Part shown: in pieces, positions 7,159 through 16,121 of the stretch
Layout of the letters: the number at the start of each line of letters is the position of its first letter
Numbering within the stretch: the stretch's first letter is position 1
Assembly (NCBI RefSeq): GCF_021353265.1
Contig: NZ_JAJTWU010000003.1
Location: 682,001 to 746,000, forward strand
Reading direction: 5' to 3'
Origin: Pelomonas cellulosilytica
GTDB taxonomy: Bacteria; Pseudomonadota; Gammaproteobacteria; Burkholderiales; Burkholderiaceae_C
DNA: 64,000 nt
Program-made: the position numbers and the translations under genes
Notes under the pieces: model-generated
Database searches by the model: none
What the model saw: the letters and a program-made list of their open reading frames with translations, nothing else
What the model was told of the DNA's origin: nothing

Positions 7159-9303
7159 GTGCATCAACCCGTTCAGTCAATTGCCCGGCAGGTGTCGCTG
7201 TCCGGCGCCACGGCCGTCGCTGCCATTCTGCTCGTGGTCAGCCTCATCGTCGGCGCGCTGCTGAAGCGCTCTTCCCAGGACCAGGTTCAGACCTGGGTGC
7301 AGGACAAGGCCGGCACGCTCGCCGACACGATGAAGGCCATGGACGATCTGGCCGCGACGCAGACCCGGCGCGCGTTCGGATCGTTCCGCCAGGAGTTCCC
7401 GGGGAACTTCACGCTCGACGAGTCCACAGGCGAACTGCGTAGCGGCGACACCAAGATCAACGGCAACTTCGCGCAGGTGGACAGGTTCGCCGAGGTCAAC
7501 GGCGGCGTCGCCACGGTGTTCGCGGCCAAGGGCTCGGACTTCGTGCGCATCACCACGTCGGTGAAGAACGAAAAGGGCGAGCGCGCCATGGGCACGCTGC
7601 TCGACCGCCAGGGCGCTCCCTACGCCGCGCTCTCGGAGGGCAAGTCCTTCACCGGCCGTGCGCAGCTGTTTGGCCGCTCCTATATGGCCTATTACGAGCC
7701 CATCAAGAGCACGGCGGGCCAGGTGGTCGGCATCCTCTTCGTCGGCTACGACCTCGAGGCCTTCGAGGCCACGATGGACCGCATGGCCCTCGGCGCTCGC
7801 TTCTTCGAGCATGGTGGCACCTACGTCGTCCAGGTGCCCAAAGACCCGACCAAGGCCAGGCTCGTCACCCACCCCACCGCCAAGGGCAAGCTGCTGACCG
7901 ACGTGGCGCCGGGCATCGAGAAGGTGCTGGCCGAACAGCAGGGCACCATGGCCTTCATCGAGGATGCTCCCGACGTGCTGGGCAACGGCCTGAAGGACAA
8001 CTTCGCCATCGCCCGCCGTACGGAAAAGAGCAGCTACTGGGTCGTCGCCCAGTTGTCGCGGGCCGAAGCAGAGGCCGTCGGACGCTCGACGCTGTGGTTC
8101 TTCTGGGGAGCGCTGGCGCTGACGACCGTCGCGCTGGGCTTCGGGCTGATGTGGATGATGCGCCGCTGGGTCGCACGCCCGCTGCGCACGCTGCAGCGCG
8201 CCGTCGGCGCCATCGCCGAAGGCGACCTGGGCCAGTCGGTCAGCAGCGAGCGCAACGACGAGATCGGCGCGCTGATCGAGGATGCCGAGCGCATGCGCCT
8301 GCGACTGGCCGACACCATCGGCACCGTGCGCCACTCGGTGGACAGCATCGGCACGGCCAGCACCGAGATCGCCAGCGGCAACCTCGACCTCAGCCAGCGC
8401 ACCGAACAGACCGCCAGCAACCTGCAGAACGCCGCCTCGTCGATGAGCGAGCTGACCGGCACGCTGCGCCAGACCGCCGACTCGGCCCGCACGGCCAACC
8501 AGCTCGTGCAATCGGCGGCCGCGGCAGCCACGCGCGGCGGCGAAGTCGTCGGCCAGGTCGTCACGACGATGGACGAGATCAATGCCGCCAGCCGCAAGAT
8601 CGCCGACATCATCGGCACCATCGACGGCATCGCGTTCCAGACCAACATCCTGGCGCTGAACGCGGCCGTCGAGGCGGCACGGGCCGGCGAGCAGGGCCGC
8701 GGCTTCGCCGTCGTGGCAGGCGAGGTGCGGTCGCTGGCCGGGCGCAGCGCCGAGGCGGCCAAGGAGATCAAGTCGCTGATCGGCAACAGCGTCGAGCGCG
8801 TAGAGAACGGCGCCCGCCTCGTCCAGACGGCCGGCACGACGATGACCGAGATCGTCACCGGCGTGCAGCGCGTGCACGACATCATGGGCGAGATCACCGC
8901 CGCCGCTGCTGAGCAGAGCGAGGGCATCGCGTCCGTCAACACGTCAGTCGTGCAACTGGACCAGATGACGCAGCAGAACGCCGCGCTCGTGGAGGAGTCT
9001 GCCGCCGCCGCGCAAAGCCTGAAGGATCAGGCGCACCGGCTGATCGAGGCGGTCTCGGTGTTCCGCGTCTCCGGCTCCGGGTCGGGGCCCACGCCGCCTG
9101 CACCGGCCCGCACGCGCTCACCCACGCTGGCCACGGCTCGTCCGCCGACACCGCCAGCCCCGAAGCCGGCAATCACCGCGCACGTGGCGAGCAACCCCGC
9201 CCCGCGCGCGAAACCGCCGGTGGCCGAGCCGGTGGCTCCGCGCCGGGCACCCTCGCCGTCGCCCGCCGCCACGGCGAGCGAAGGCGACTGGGAGACGTTC
9301 TGA
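7159..9303 (+). CDS. Methyl-accepting chemotaxis protein with a CheR-tether tail
   Basis: 714 residues. I chose the GTG at 7159 because AGGAGG lies 5 bases before it; the GTG at 7153 would overlap that site. Order: TM1 (about 10-30), periplasmic Cache-type sensor (about 40-290, with [11 protein letters not shown] and [16 protein letters not shown]), TM2 (about 312-333), HAMP (about 335-390), and a signalling domain whose tip is [21 protein letters not shown] Pro/Ala linker of about 60 residues ends in DWETF, close to the NWETF pentapeptide that tethers CheR/CheB in E. coli Tar and Tsr. That suggests a high-abundance-type receptor. No cheR or cheB is in the window. Confidence 0.95.
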   Translation: MHQPVQSIARQVSLSGATAVAAILLVVSLIVGALLKRSSQDQVQTWVQDKAGTLADTMKAMDDLAATQTRRAFGSFRQEFPGNFTLDESTGELRSGDTKINGNFAQVDRFAEVNGGVATVFAAKGSDFVRITTSVKNEKGERAMGTLLDRQGAPYAALSEGKSFTGRAQLFGRSYMAYYEPIKSTAGQVVGILFVGYDLEAFEATMDRMALGARFFEHGGTYVVQVPKDPTKARLVTHPTAKGKLLTDVAPGIEKVLAEQQGTMAFIEDAPDVLGNGLKDNFAIARRTEKSSYWVVAQLSRAEAEAVGRSTLWFFWGALALTTVALGFGLMWMMRRWVARPLRTLQRAVGAIAEGDLGQSVSSERNDEIGALIEDAERMRLRLADTIGTVRHSVDSIGTASTEIASGNLDLSQRTEQTASNLQNAASSMSELTGTLRQTADSARTANQLVQSAAAAATRGGEVVGQVVTTMDEINAASRKIADIIGTIDGIAFQTNILALNAAVEAARAGEQGRGFAVVAGEVRSLAGRSAEAAKEIKSLIGNSVERVENGARLVQTAGTTMTEIVTGVQRVHDIMGEITAAAAEQSEGIASVNTSVVQLDQMTQQNAALVEESAAAAQSLKDQAHRLIEAVSVFRVSGSGSGPTPPAPARTRSPTLATARPPTPPAPKPAITAHVASNPAPRAKPPVAEPVAPRRAPSPSPAATASEGDWETF

Positions 9304-9329
9304 GCTGCCGCCCACGCCCCAACGAACAG

Positions 9330-9352
9330 GCCCGCGACAAGCGGGCTTTTTT
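9330..9352 (+). terminator. Intrinsic terminator of the chemotaxis operon
   Basis: GCCCGC-GACAA-GCGGGC stem (9330-9346) followed by six T (9347-9352), 27 bases after the MCP stop. Confidence 0.9.
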
Positions 9353-9416
9353 CGTGTCGGCGCCGGAGCCCCTACGACGGCCATCAATACGTATCGCTAA
9401 CAGAGCCACAAGAATA

Positions 9417-9558
9417 GCCATTCGACGCCGGTGACCTGGCGACGTTGCGTTGCATCGCGAACACCGAGCTGGATCAATTGGATCAGCTCAACTGTGCCCG
9501 CTATGACCTGGCGCGAGCGATGACACAGAGATGGATTGACACCGGGCGGCGCAGGTAA
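9417..9558 (+). pseudogene. Fragment of an unidentified coding sequence
   Basis: After a TAG, one frame reads 45 protein-like codons (DAGDLATLRCIANTELDQL, LNCARYDLARAMTQRWID) ending in TAA at 9556-9558. The pattern of hydrophobic and charged residues looks like the C-terminus of a real helical protein, but there is no start and no recognisable family. It may equally be chance. The rest of the 9353-9636 gap shows nothing. Confidence 0.2.
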
Positions 9559-9636
9559 GCCATCTGCTCGGGGCTTGGGCGCCCCCCTCTTCTAGAGCAG
9601 GCAGCTCATCAGGCTGCCAGTTGTCCCGAACCCGGA

Positions 9637-12261
9637 TCAGACGCGCTCGGCTACCCAGCCCACAACGCTGCTCAGCGCCGCAGCCACGCCGGCCGGCTGC
9701 GTACCGCCAGCCATGGCCATGTCGGGCTTGCCTCCGCCCTTGCCGCCCACCTGCTGGGCGACAAAGTTCACCAGCTCGCCAGCCTTGACCTTGCCCACGC
9801 TGTCGGCGGTCACACCGGCGGCCAGCTGAACCTTGTCGCCGTCCACCGCTGCCAGCACGATGGCCGCGGTCTTCAGCTTGTCCTTGAGCTTGTCCATCGT
9901 CTCGCGCAGCGTCTTGGCATCGGCGCCTTCGAGCTTGGCGGCCAGCACCTTCAGGCCCTTGACGTCCACCGCTTGGGCCAGCAGCTCATCGCCCTGAGCG
10001 GAGGCCAGCTTGCTCTTCGCGGCGGTGAGCTCCTTCTCGAGCTGGCGCACCTGCTCCAGCACGCCGTGCAGGCGCTGGCCCAGCTCGTGCGGCGAGGTCT
10101 TCAGCGTCATCGCTGCCCCCTGCACGGTGGTTTCAAGCATCTGCAGGTAAGCCAGCGCGTTATCGCCGGTGACGGCCTCTACGCGGCGGATGCCGGCGGC
10201 CACGCCCGACTCGGCGACGATCTTGAACAGGCCGATGTCGCCGGTCGCCTTCACGTGCGTGCCGCCGCACAGCTCCTTGGACGAGCCGATGCTGAGCACG
10301 CGCACGGTCTCACCGTACTTCTCGCCGAACAGCATCATCGCGCCGGACTTCTGCGCGTCCTCCAGCGCCATAACCTGTGCCTGTGCACCGGCGTTGGCCA
10401 GGATCTCGGCGTTGACGAGCGACTCGACCTCGCGGATCTCCTCGGCCGTCATCGGCGCGTTGTGCGCGAAGTCGAATCGAGTGCGCTCGGCATTGACCAG
10501 CGAGCCCTTCTGCTGCACATGGCCGCCCAGCACCTCGCGCAGGGCCTTGTGCATCAGGTGGGTGGCGCTGTGGTTGCGCACGGTCTTGGCGCGGCGCTCG
10601 GTGTCGACCTTGGCGGTGAACGTGTCCCCGACCTTGACCGTGCCTTCGACGACCTGACCATGGTGGCCAAAAACATCGGCCTGGATCTTGATCGTGTCGG
10701 CGACGACGACGCGCGTCGTGCCGTTGCGCAACTCGCCAGCGTCGCCCACCTGGCCGCCGCTCTCGGCGTAGAAGGGGGTTTGGTCCAGCACGATGACGGC
10801 GTCGTCGCCGGCGTGTGCTTCATCCACCTGCGCGCCGTCCACGTAGACGGCGGTGACCTTGGCCGTCTCGACGGTGAGGCCGTCATAGCCATGGAACGCG
10901 GTAGGCGCGCCGCTGTAGGCCAGGCCCTGCGCCATCTTGAACTTGCCGGCCGCACGAGCGCGGGCCTTCTGCTCTTCCAGCAGTTCGTGGAAGCGGGCCT
11001 CGTCCACCGTCACGCCGCGCTCGCGGCAGACGTCGGCGGTCAGGTCGACCGGGAAACCGTAGGTGTCGTGCAGCTTGAAGGCGGTGTCGCCGTCGACGTT
11101 GCCGCCCTTGGACAGCGCGCCTTCCAGGATCTCCATGCCGGTGGCGATGGTCTGGAAGAAGCGCTCCTCCTCCTGCTTCAGCACGTCGGTGACGCGCTTC
11201 TCGGACTGGCGCAGCTCGGGGTAGGCGTCGCCCATCTCGGCGACCAGCGCCGCGACGAGCTTGTGGAAGAACGGCGTGCGCGCGCCCAACTTGTAGCCGT
11301 GGCGGATGGCGCGGCGGGCAATGCGGCGCAGCACATAACCACGACCCGCGTTGCCGGGAATGACGCCGTCGACGACAGTGAAGGAGCAGGCGCGGATGTG
11401 GTCGGCGATGACCTTCAACGACGGGCTGTCCTTGTCGCAGTCCCCACCGCCGGCTTCGTCCACGGCCTTCTTGGCCGCGGCCAGCAGGTTCACGAACAGG
11501 TCGATCTCGTAGTTGCTGTGCACATGCTGCAGCACCGCCGCCAGCCGCTCGAGGCCCATGCCGGTGTCCACCGACGGCTTGGGCAACTTGTGCATAACGC
11601 CGTCTTCAGTCCGGTTGAACTGCATGAAGACGTTGTTCCAGATCTCGATGTAGCGGTCGCCGTCCTGCTCGGCCGACCCCGGGGGGCCGCCTGCGACGTC
11701 GGGGCCGTGGTCGTAGAAGATCTCGGTGCAGGGGCCGCAGGGGCCCGTGTCTCCCATCATCCAGAAGTTGTCGGACATGTAGCGCGCGCCCTTGTTGTCG
11801 CCAATGCGCACGATGCGCTCGGCGGGCACGCCAACGATCTTGTTCCAGATCTCGTACGCCTCGTCGTCGTCCTGGTAGACGGTGACCCACAGCTTGTCGG
11901 CCGGCAACTTGAAGTGCTGGGTCAGCAGCTCCCAGGCGTAGGAGATCGCGTCCTTCTTGAAATAGTCGCCGAAGCTGAAATTGCCCAGCATTTCGAAGAA
12001 GGTGTGGTGGCGCGCGGTGTAACCGACGTTGTCCAGGTCGTTGTGCTTGCCACCGGCGCGGATGCACTTCTGGCTGGTCGTCGCACGCGTGTAGGCGCGC
12101 TTGTCGAAGCCCAGGAAGACGTCCTTGAACTGGTTCATGCCCGCGTTCGTGAACAGCAGCGTGGGGTCATCGCCAGGCACCACGGGGCTGGAGGCGACGA
12201 TCTGGTGACCCTTGGACTCGAAGAACTTCAGAAAGGTCTGGCGGATCTCGGCGGCTTTCAT
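9637..12261 (-). CDS. alaS: Alanine-tRNA ligase
   Basis: 874 residues, the usual bacterial length. Class II catalytic core at the N-terminus ([14 protein letters not shown], motif 1/2 region [15 protein letters not shown], motif 3 [12 protein letters not shown]), tRNA recognition domain, then the editing domain with the zinc/water-binding HSATHLMHK and [13 protein letters not shown] motifs, and a C-Ala oligomerisation domain at the end. It charges tRNA-Ala and hydrolyses mis-charged Ser/Gly. Monocistronic here; the divergent dehydrogenase gene starts 93 bases from its start. Confidence 0.98.
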   Translation of the reverse strand: MKAAEIRQTFLKFFESKGHQIVASSPVVPGDDPTLLFTNAGMNQFKDVFLGFDKRAYTRATTSQKCIRAGGKHNDLDNVGYTARHHTFFEMLGNFSFGDYFKKDAISYAWELLTQHFKLPADKLWVTVYQDDDEAYEIWNKIVGVPAERIVRIGDNKGARYMSDNFWMMGDTGPCGPCTEIFYDHGPDVAGGPPGSAEQDGDRYIEIWNNVFMQFNRTEDGVMHKLPKPSVDTGMGLERLAAVLQHVHSNYEIDLFVNLLAAAKKAVDEAGGGDCDKDSPSLKVIADHIRACSFTVVDGVIPGNAGRGYVLRRIARRAIRHGYKLGARTPFFHKLVAALVAEMGDAYPELRQSEKRVTDVLKQEEERFFQTIATGMEILEGALSKGGNVDGDTAFKLHDTYGFPVDLTADVCRERGVTVDEARFHELLEEQKARARAAGKFKMAQGLAYSGAPTAFHGYDGLTVETAKVTAVYVDGAQVDEAHAGDDAVIVLDQTPFYAESGGQVGDAGELRNGTTRVVVADTIKIQADVFGHHGQVVEGTVKVGDTFTAKVDTERRAKTVRNHSATHLMHKALREVLGGHVQQKGSLVNAERTRFDFAHNAPMTAEEIREVESLVNAEILANAGAQAQVMALEDAQKSGAMMLFGEKYGETVRVLSIGSSKELCGGTHVKATGDIGLFKIVAESGVAAGIRRVEAVTGDNALAYLQMLETTVQGAAMTLKTSPHELGQRLHGVLEQVRQLEKELTAAKSKLASAQGDELLAQAVDVKGLKVLAAKLEGADAKTLRETMDKLKDKLKTAAIVLAAVDGDKVQLAAGVTADSVGKVKAGELVNFVAQQVGGKGGGKPDMAMAGGTQPAGVAAALSSVVGWVAERV

Positions 12262-12354
12262 CCCGGGGCTTCCTGGAAAAGGTCAGTGACAAAGAGGTCG
12301 GATTGTAGGGAGGGGGCGGCGGTAGAGTGCCCGTTGACCCGACTGGAGACCCCG

Positions 12355-13839
12355 ATGGACGCGAATTCCCCGCTGGAGCAGCTGGACGACCCCAGCCTGC
12401 TGCGCAGCCAGGCCCTGATCAACGGCGAATGGGTGGGCGGCAGCGAAAGCTTCGCCGTGACCGACCCGGCCACCGGCCGCGAACTGGCCCGTGTGCCCAA
12501 CCTGGGCCGCGCCGACGTCGAGTCCGCACTGGCCGCCGCCGGCAACGCCTTGAACGCCTGGCGCAGCAAGCCGGCCAAGGAACGCGCCGCCGTGCTGCTT
12601 CGCTGGCAGCAACTGCTCATCAAGCATGCCGACGACCTGGCCCGGCTCATGACAGCCGAACAGGGCAAGCCGCAGGCCGAGGCACGCGGGGAAGTCGTCT
12701 ACGGCGCGAGCTTCCTGGACTGGTTTGGCGAGGAGGCCAAGCGCGTCTACGGCGAGACCATCCCTACCACCGACCCCACGAAGCGCTACCTCGTGCTGAA
12801 GCAGGCCGTGGGAGTGTGCGCCGCCATCACGCCCTGGAACTTCCCCCTGGCGATGATGACGCGCAAGGTCGCGCCCGCGCTGGCGGCCGGCTGCCCGGTG
12901 CTCATCAAACCGGCCGAGGCCACGCCGCTCACGGCGCTGGCCGCCGCCGAACTGGCCCAGCGCGCCGGCATGCCGGCGGGCGTGCTGAACGTGCTGACGG
13001 GCGACTCGCAGCGCTCCATCGAGATCGGTAAGCTGCTGTGCGAGAGCGACCTCGTGCGCCATCTGTCATTCACCGGCTCGACCGAGGTGGGCCGCATCCT
13101 GATGGCGCAGTGCGCCCCGACGATCAAGAAGCTCAGCCTGGAGCTGGGCGGCAATGCCCCGTTCATCGTCTTCGATGATGCCGACGTGGATTCCGCCGTC
13201 GACGGCGCGCTAGCCAGCAAGTACCGCAACGCCGGGCAGACCTGCGTCTGCGCCAACCGCCTCTACGTGCAGGCGGGCGTGTACGACACCTTCGTCGAGA
13301 AACTGGCCGCCAAGGTCGCGGCGCTGAAGACCGGCAACGGTTTCGAGGCCGGCGTCAACGTCGGCCCGCTGATCGACGAGGCCGCGCTGCAGAAGGTCGA
13401 GACCCACGTGGCCGACGCAATCGCGCTGGGGGCGCGGCTCGTCGTCGGCGGCAAGCGGCTGGCGACCGACGCCGGCCACTTCTTCGAACCGACGCTGCTG
13501 GCGGACGCGACGCCGCAGATGCTGTGCTCCCGCGAGGAGACCTTCGGGCCGGTGGCGCCGGTGTTCAAGTTCCAAACCGAGGCCGAGGCCATCCAGCTCG
13601 CCAACGCCACGGAATTCGGCCTGGCCAGCTACTTCTACAGCCGCGACGTCGGCCGCATCTTCCGCGTCGGCGAGGCGCTGGAGTACGGCATGGTGGGCAT
13701 CAACACCGGCCTCATCTCCACGGCCGAGGTGCCGTTCGGCGGCGTCAAGCAATCAGGCCTAGGCCGCGAGGGCGGCCGCCAGGGCATCGAGGACTACCTG
13801 GAGGTGAAGTACCTGTGCCTGGGGGACATCCAGAAATAG
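12355..13839 (+). CDS. gabD: NAD(P)-dependent succinate-semialdehyde dehydrogenase
   Basis: 494 residues, ATG at 12355. ALDH fold with all catalytic marks: AITPWNFPLAMMTRK (Asn of the oxyanion hole), KPAEATPLTALA, FTGSTEVGR (coenzyme loop), LELGGNAPFIVFDDAD (general-base Glu), the catalytic Cys in NAGQTCVCANRLYV, and EETFGPVAPVF. The GabD-like signature GQTCVCANR and the GGVKQSGLGREGG tail favour succinate-semialdehyde (4-aminobutyrate catabolism) over other aldehydes; glutarate semialdehyde (DavD) is the main alternative. A decayed partial copy of this gene follows at about 13870-14095. Confidence 0.9.
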   Translation: MDANSPLEQLDDPSLLRSQALINGEWVGGSESFAVTDPATGRELARVPNLGRADVESALAAAGNALNAWRSKPAKERAAVLLRWQQLLIKHADDLARLMTAEQGKPQAEARGEVVYGASFLDWFGEEAKRVYGETIPTTDPTKRYLVLKQAVGVCAAITPWNFPLAMMTRKVAPALAAGCPVLIKPAEATPLTALAAAELAQRAGMPAGVLNVLTGDSQRSIEIGKLLCESDLVRHLSFTGSTEVGRILMAQCAPTIKKLSLELGGNAPFIVFDDADVDSAVDGALASKYRNAGQTCVCANRLYVQAGVYDTFVEKLAAKVAALKTGNGFEAGVNVGPLIDEAALQKVETHVADAIALGARLVVGGKRLATDAGHFFEPTLLADATPQMLCSREETFGPVAPVFKFQTEAEAIQLANATEFGLASYFYSRDVGRIFRVGEALEYGMVGINTGLISTAEVPFGGVKQSGLGREGGRQGIEDYLEVKYLCLGDIQK

Positions 13840-13869
13840 GCGAAGGCTCGAAGGTCGACCTGACGAGCG

Positions 13870-14095
13870 ATGGCCTTAGCTATGGACGTATCTGCGCTCA
13901 GGCCGGCGCGGCCCCACATCGCCGGTCGCATCATTCGACCGCACAACGATGCCGCCAGCGTGCTCGTCTCGCAACGCGGGGGCGGACCTATGTCTGCGCC
14001 CGCCGCCTGCTCCTGAAAGCAGGCGTGTACGACGCCTTCGTCGACAAGCTGGCCGCCAAGGTCGGTGCACCGAAGACCGGCCATGAGCAGGCCTC
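13870..14095 (+). pseudogene. Decayed partial copy of the adjacent gabD-type gene
   Basis: The stretch from about 13976 to 14090 reads GRTYVCARRLLLKAGVYDAF then VDKLAAKVGAPKTG, matching GQTCVCANRLYVQAGVYDTF and VEKLAAKVAALKTG of the full gene (13237-13340) both in protein and clearly in DNA. Upstream, GRICAQAGAAP resembles GRILMAQCAP. The alignment covers only the catalytic-Cys region, with the Cys replaced (TYVC), out-of-frame joins and no start, so it is non-functional. It arose by partial duplication, or is the remnant of a second aldehyde dehydrogenase gene. Confidence 0.65.
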
Positions 14096-14160
14096 GCATG
14101 CTCACACACCCAGCTAGCCAGATCGGCGAGCTACTCCTGCATTGGTGGTCACTTGGCGGC

Positions 14161-14565
14161 TGATCGCGTAACCGCCTGGCACTCAATCCCTTCCCCGGTG
14201 TCAGGGGCTTCGCAGCCACGCTCGCCGCACCCGTCTCGCGCTTTGCTGCCCGCCTGATCCAGATCCGCCGCCAAGCGTCGATGACGCAGCAGGCGCTGGC
14301 CGATGCCGCCGGGGTCCATGTGAACCAGGTTCGCCGCTACGAGGCCGGCAACGCACAGCCCACGCTCGAAGCCTTGGTCGGCTTGGCGCGAGCGCTGCAT
14401 GTGAGCCTGGATCAGCTCGTTTTCGACGAGGCCGAGCGCGGCCCGTCCGACGATCTGCGGTTGCAGTTCGAGGCCGTCAGCCACCCGTTTCGCTTGCTGC
14501 GCATTTCGTCTATTTCGAATAAGATCGCTGTCCAGTTACCAGCCACGCGGAGCAGTTCACCATGA
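14161..14565 (+). pseudogene. Truncated XRE-family regulator
   Basis: From 14164 the frame is open to 14565. It encodes a good HTH (FAARLIQIRRQASMTQQALAD, HVNQVRRYEAGNAQPTLEAL, LARALHVSLDQLVFDEAERG) and the family linker DDLRLQFEAVS. The only ATG (14281) falls inside the HTH, so no conventional start gives the whole domain. After QFEAVS, where relatives continue with a DPEE-type helix of roughly 25 residues, the sequence is unrelated (HPFRLLRISSISN). Both ends therefore look damaged. It directly precedes the antitoxin gene at 14562. Confidence 0.6.
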
Positions 14566-15029
14566 CCCAGTCCACCACCTTCGAAGCATCCCTGCCGGTT
14601 GCCCGCGAAGTTGCTGCGGCCACGCAAGGTCAGCGCGCACTGGCTGCGCTTCTATCGACGCAGTTCGAGACCCAGCGGATCCAAATCTTCGACGAGAAGA
14701 ACGAGGCTCACGTTGTCGAGCTACCGACCTCCGCCCTGCGTCTGCTGGTCGACATCTTGTCGGAGCTGGCCGACGGCAACGCCGTCAAGGTCGTCCCCAT
14801 CCACGCGGAGCTGACCACGCAGGAGGCCGCCGACATGCTGAACGTGTCACGCCCTCACCTGGTCAAGCTACTTGAGTCGGGTGCGCTGCCCTTCCACAAG
14901 GCAGGCAAGCATCGCCGAGTTCGCTTCTCTGACCTGATGTCATACAAGACAGCCCAGGAAGAGCGGAGCGCCGCGGCCATGGAAGAACTTGCTTCGCAGG
15001 CACAGGCTCTACAGATGGGCTACGAATGA
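14562..15029 (+). CDS. Excisionase-type HTH antitoxin of a PIN-toxin pair
   Basis: 155 residues, ATG at 14562 with CGGAG about 10 bases upstream. The N-terminal 85 residues are mixed alpha/beta (QRIQIFDEKNEAHVVELPTS); residues about 88-135 form an excisionase/MerR-type HTH (LTTQEAADMLNVSRPHLVKLL, HKAGKHRRVRFSDLMSYK). This architecture is common as the antitoxin next to PIN-domain toxins. Its stop overlaps the toxin ATG by 4 bases (15026-15029). The toxin is frameshifted, so this antitoxin has probably outlived its partner. Confidence 0.8.
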   Translation: MTQSTTFEASLPVAREVAAATQGQRALAALLSTQFETQRIQIFDEKNEAHVVELPTSALRLLVDILSELADGNAVKVVPIHAELTTQEAADMLNVSRPHLVKLLESGALPFHKAGKHRRVRFSDLMSYKTAQEERSAAAMEELASQAQALQMGYE

Positions 15030-15600
15030 AGAGCTCGCCGTTCACGGCAGTCTTCGACGCCTGCGTTCTGTATCCGCCCCGCTGCGGGACTTCCTGATGT
15101 GGCTGGCCTTGTCAGGGCGGTTCCGTGCACGGTGGACCGACCTCATCCATGACGAGTGGGTGAGAAATTTGCGGAAGAACCGCCCCGAGCTTGATCCCGC
15201 CAACCTGCAGCGCACCGTCGAGTGCATGAACGCCGCTGTTCCAGACGCACTCGTGACCGGTCACGAGGCACTGATCGAGGGGCTGAACCTTCCCGACCCG
15301 GACGATCGACACGTCCTTGCGGCCGCCATCCGCTGCGGCGCCAGCGTCATCGTCACATTCAACGAGCGAGACTTCCCCGAGGATCGACTGGCTCCCTTTG
15401 GCATCGAAGTTCAGCATCCCGACGAGTTCATCGACAACCTCTTCGATCTGGACCAGGCCGCGGTGGTGGCTGCCGCACAGAAGCAGCGCCACACACTGAA
15501 GAATCCCCCCATCGATGCCGACCGCTACCTGGAGATCCTGCTGAAGCAGGGCCTGATCCGTACGGCTAGGAACCTCGCGGGTTTCCGGACGGTGCTCTGA
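15026..15600 (+). pseudogene. PIN-domain toxin gene disrupted by a frameshift
   Basis: The ATG at 15026 begins a PIN fold (FTAVFDACVLYP, catalytic first Asp) but meets TGA at 15095-15097. Shifting frame after codon TAT-CCG (15071-15076) restores the family sequence APLRDFLMWLALSGRFRARW and runs open to 15600 through IHDEWVRNL, NLPDPDDRHVLAAAI and ASVIVTFNERDFP, which hold the other PIN acidic residues. One missing base (most simply a G before CCCC at 15077) explains it. If this is not a sequencing error, the ribonuclease toxin is lost. About 191 codons if repaired. Confidence 0.85.
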
Positions 15601-15610
15601 GTAAATCGCA

Positions 15611-15645
15611 CCGGTTTTGAACTGACCCCCAGAAGTTGGACAGCT
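15611..15645. repeat. Possible IS3-family terminal remnant
   Basis: TGAACTGACCCCCAGAAGTT followed by GGACAG, close to ends seen on many IS3-group elements in Proteobacteria. No transposase, second end or target duplication is visible, so this is a relic at best. It abuts the broken PIN toxin. Confidence 0.3.
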
Positions 15646-16056
15646 GGAAGCTAGCAGCTCGATGCCTTGGGACACCGCACCGCCGAGGAGCCGCTGGCGA
15701 GCGCGATGTTCAACGTGATTGTGCCCCCCTCCCCCAGCGATAGAGCGGGTCACCGCCCCGACGCCCGTAGCGCCGCCATGGATGGCACCTACCCGCCTAG
15801 AACTGCTCCTTCGAGCAAAACCGCGTCCTCACCGCCGAATAGACGCGGTTCCTGACCGCCGTTCACACCATCGGCATTCACCCCGCATCACCAGTGTTCA
15901 TGCGGGTTCCAGACGTTTTGCAGGGCAGACTCGGTAGGGAACGAATGGCTTTGCTCGCTCATCCCGCGTGAGTTCGGGCTGGCAGGCGCTTCGCTGTGAC
16001 CAGCTGGGAGGACTTGCACCTCCAGGATGTGCGCCCATGCTGGGCGCACCCATTAA
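15646..16056. other. Non-coding stretch
   Basis: No ORF here has protein-like composition. The only structure is a perfect 9-base hairpin GTGCGCCCA-TGC-TGGGCGCAC at 16029-16049, just outside the receptor-gene terminator. Confidence 0.5.
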
Positions 16057-16081
16057 AAAGGGCCCCTTGCGGGGGCCCTTT
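16057..16081 (-). terminator. Intrinsic terminator of the TonB-receptor gene
   Basis: Perfect 10-base stem AAAGGGCCCC/GGGGCCCTTT with a 5-base loop, reading on the minus strand into a T-run, 41 bases after the receptor stop. Confidence 0.9.
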
Positions 16082-16121
16082 GCCAAAGACGGCCGCTTGT
16101 GGCGGCCTGTAGTTCTTGGAA

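Noticed and set aside
9973-12354. Very long plus-strand open frame opposite alaS
   Set aside because: Antisense to a certain gene in high-GC DNA; its translation is Gly/Ala/Arg/Val/His repeat-like and it only joins the real dehydrogenase gene by lack of stops.
14281-14565. Complete small HTH protein starting at 14281
   Set aside because: That ATG lies within the HTH and removes the first helix; the C-terminus is also atypical, so pseudogene is more likely.
15657-15860. Small ORFs downstream of the PIN toxin
   Set aside because: Pro/Arg/Ser-rich open frames without starts, ribosome sites or recognisable motifs.
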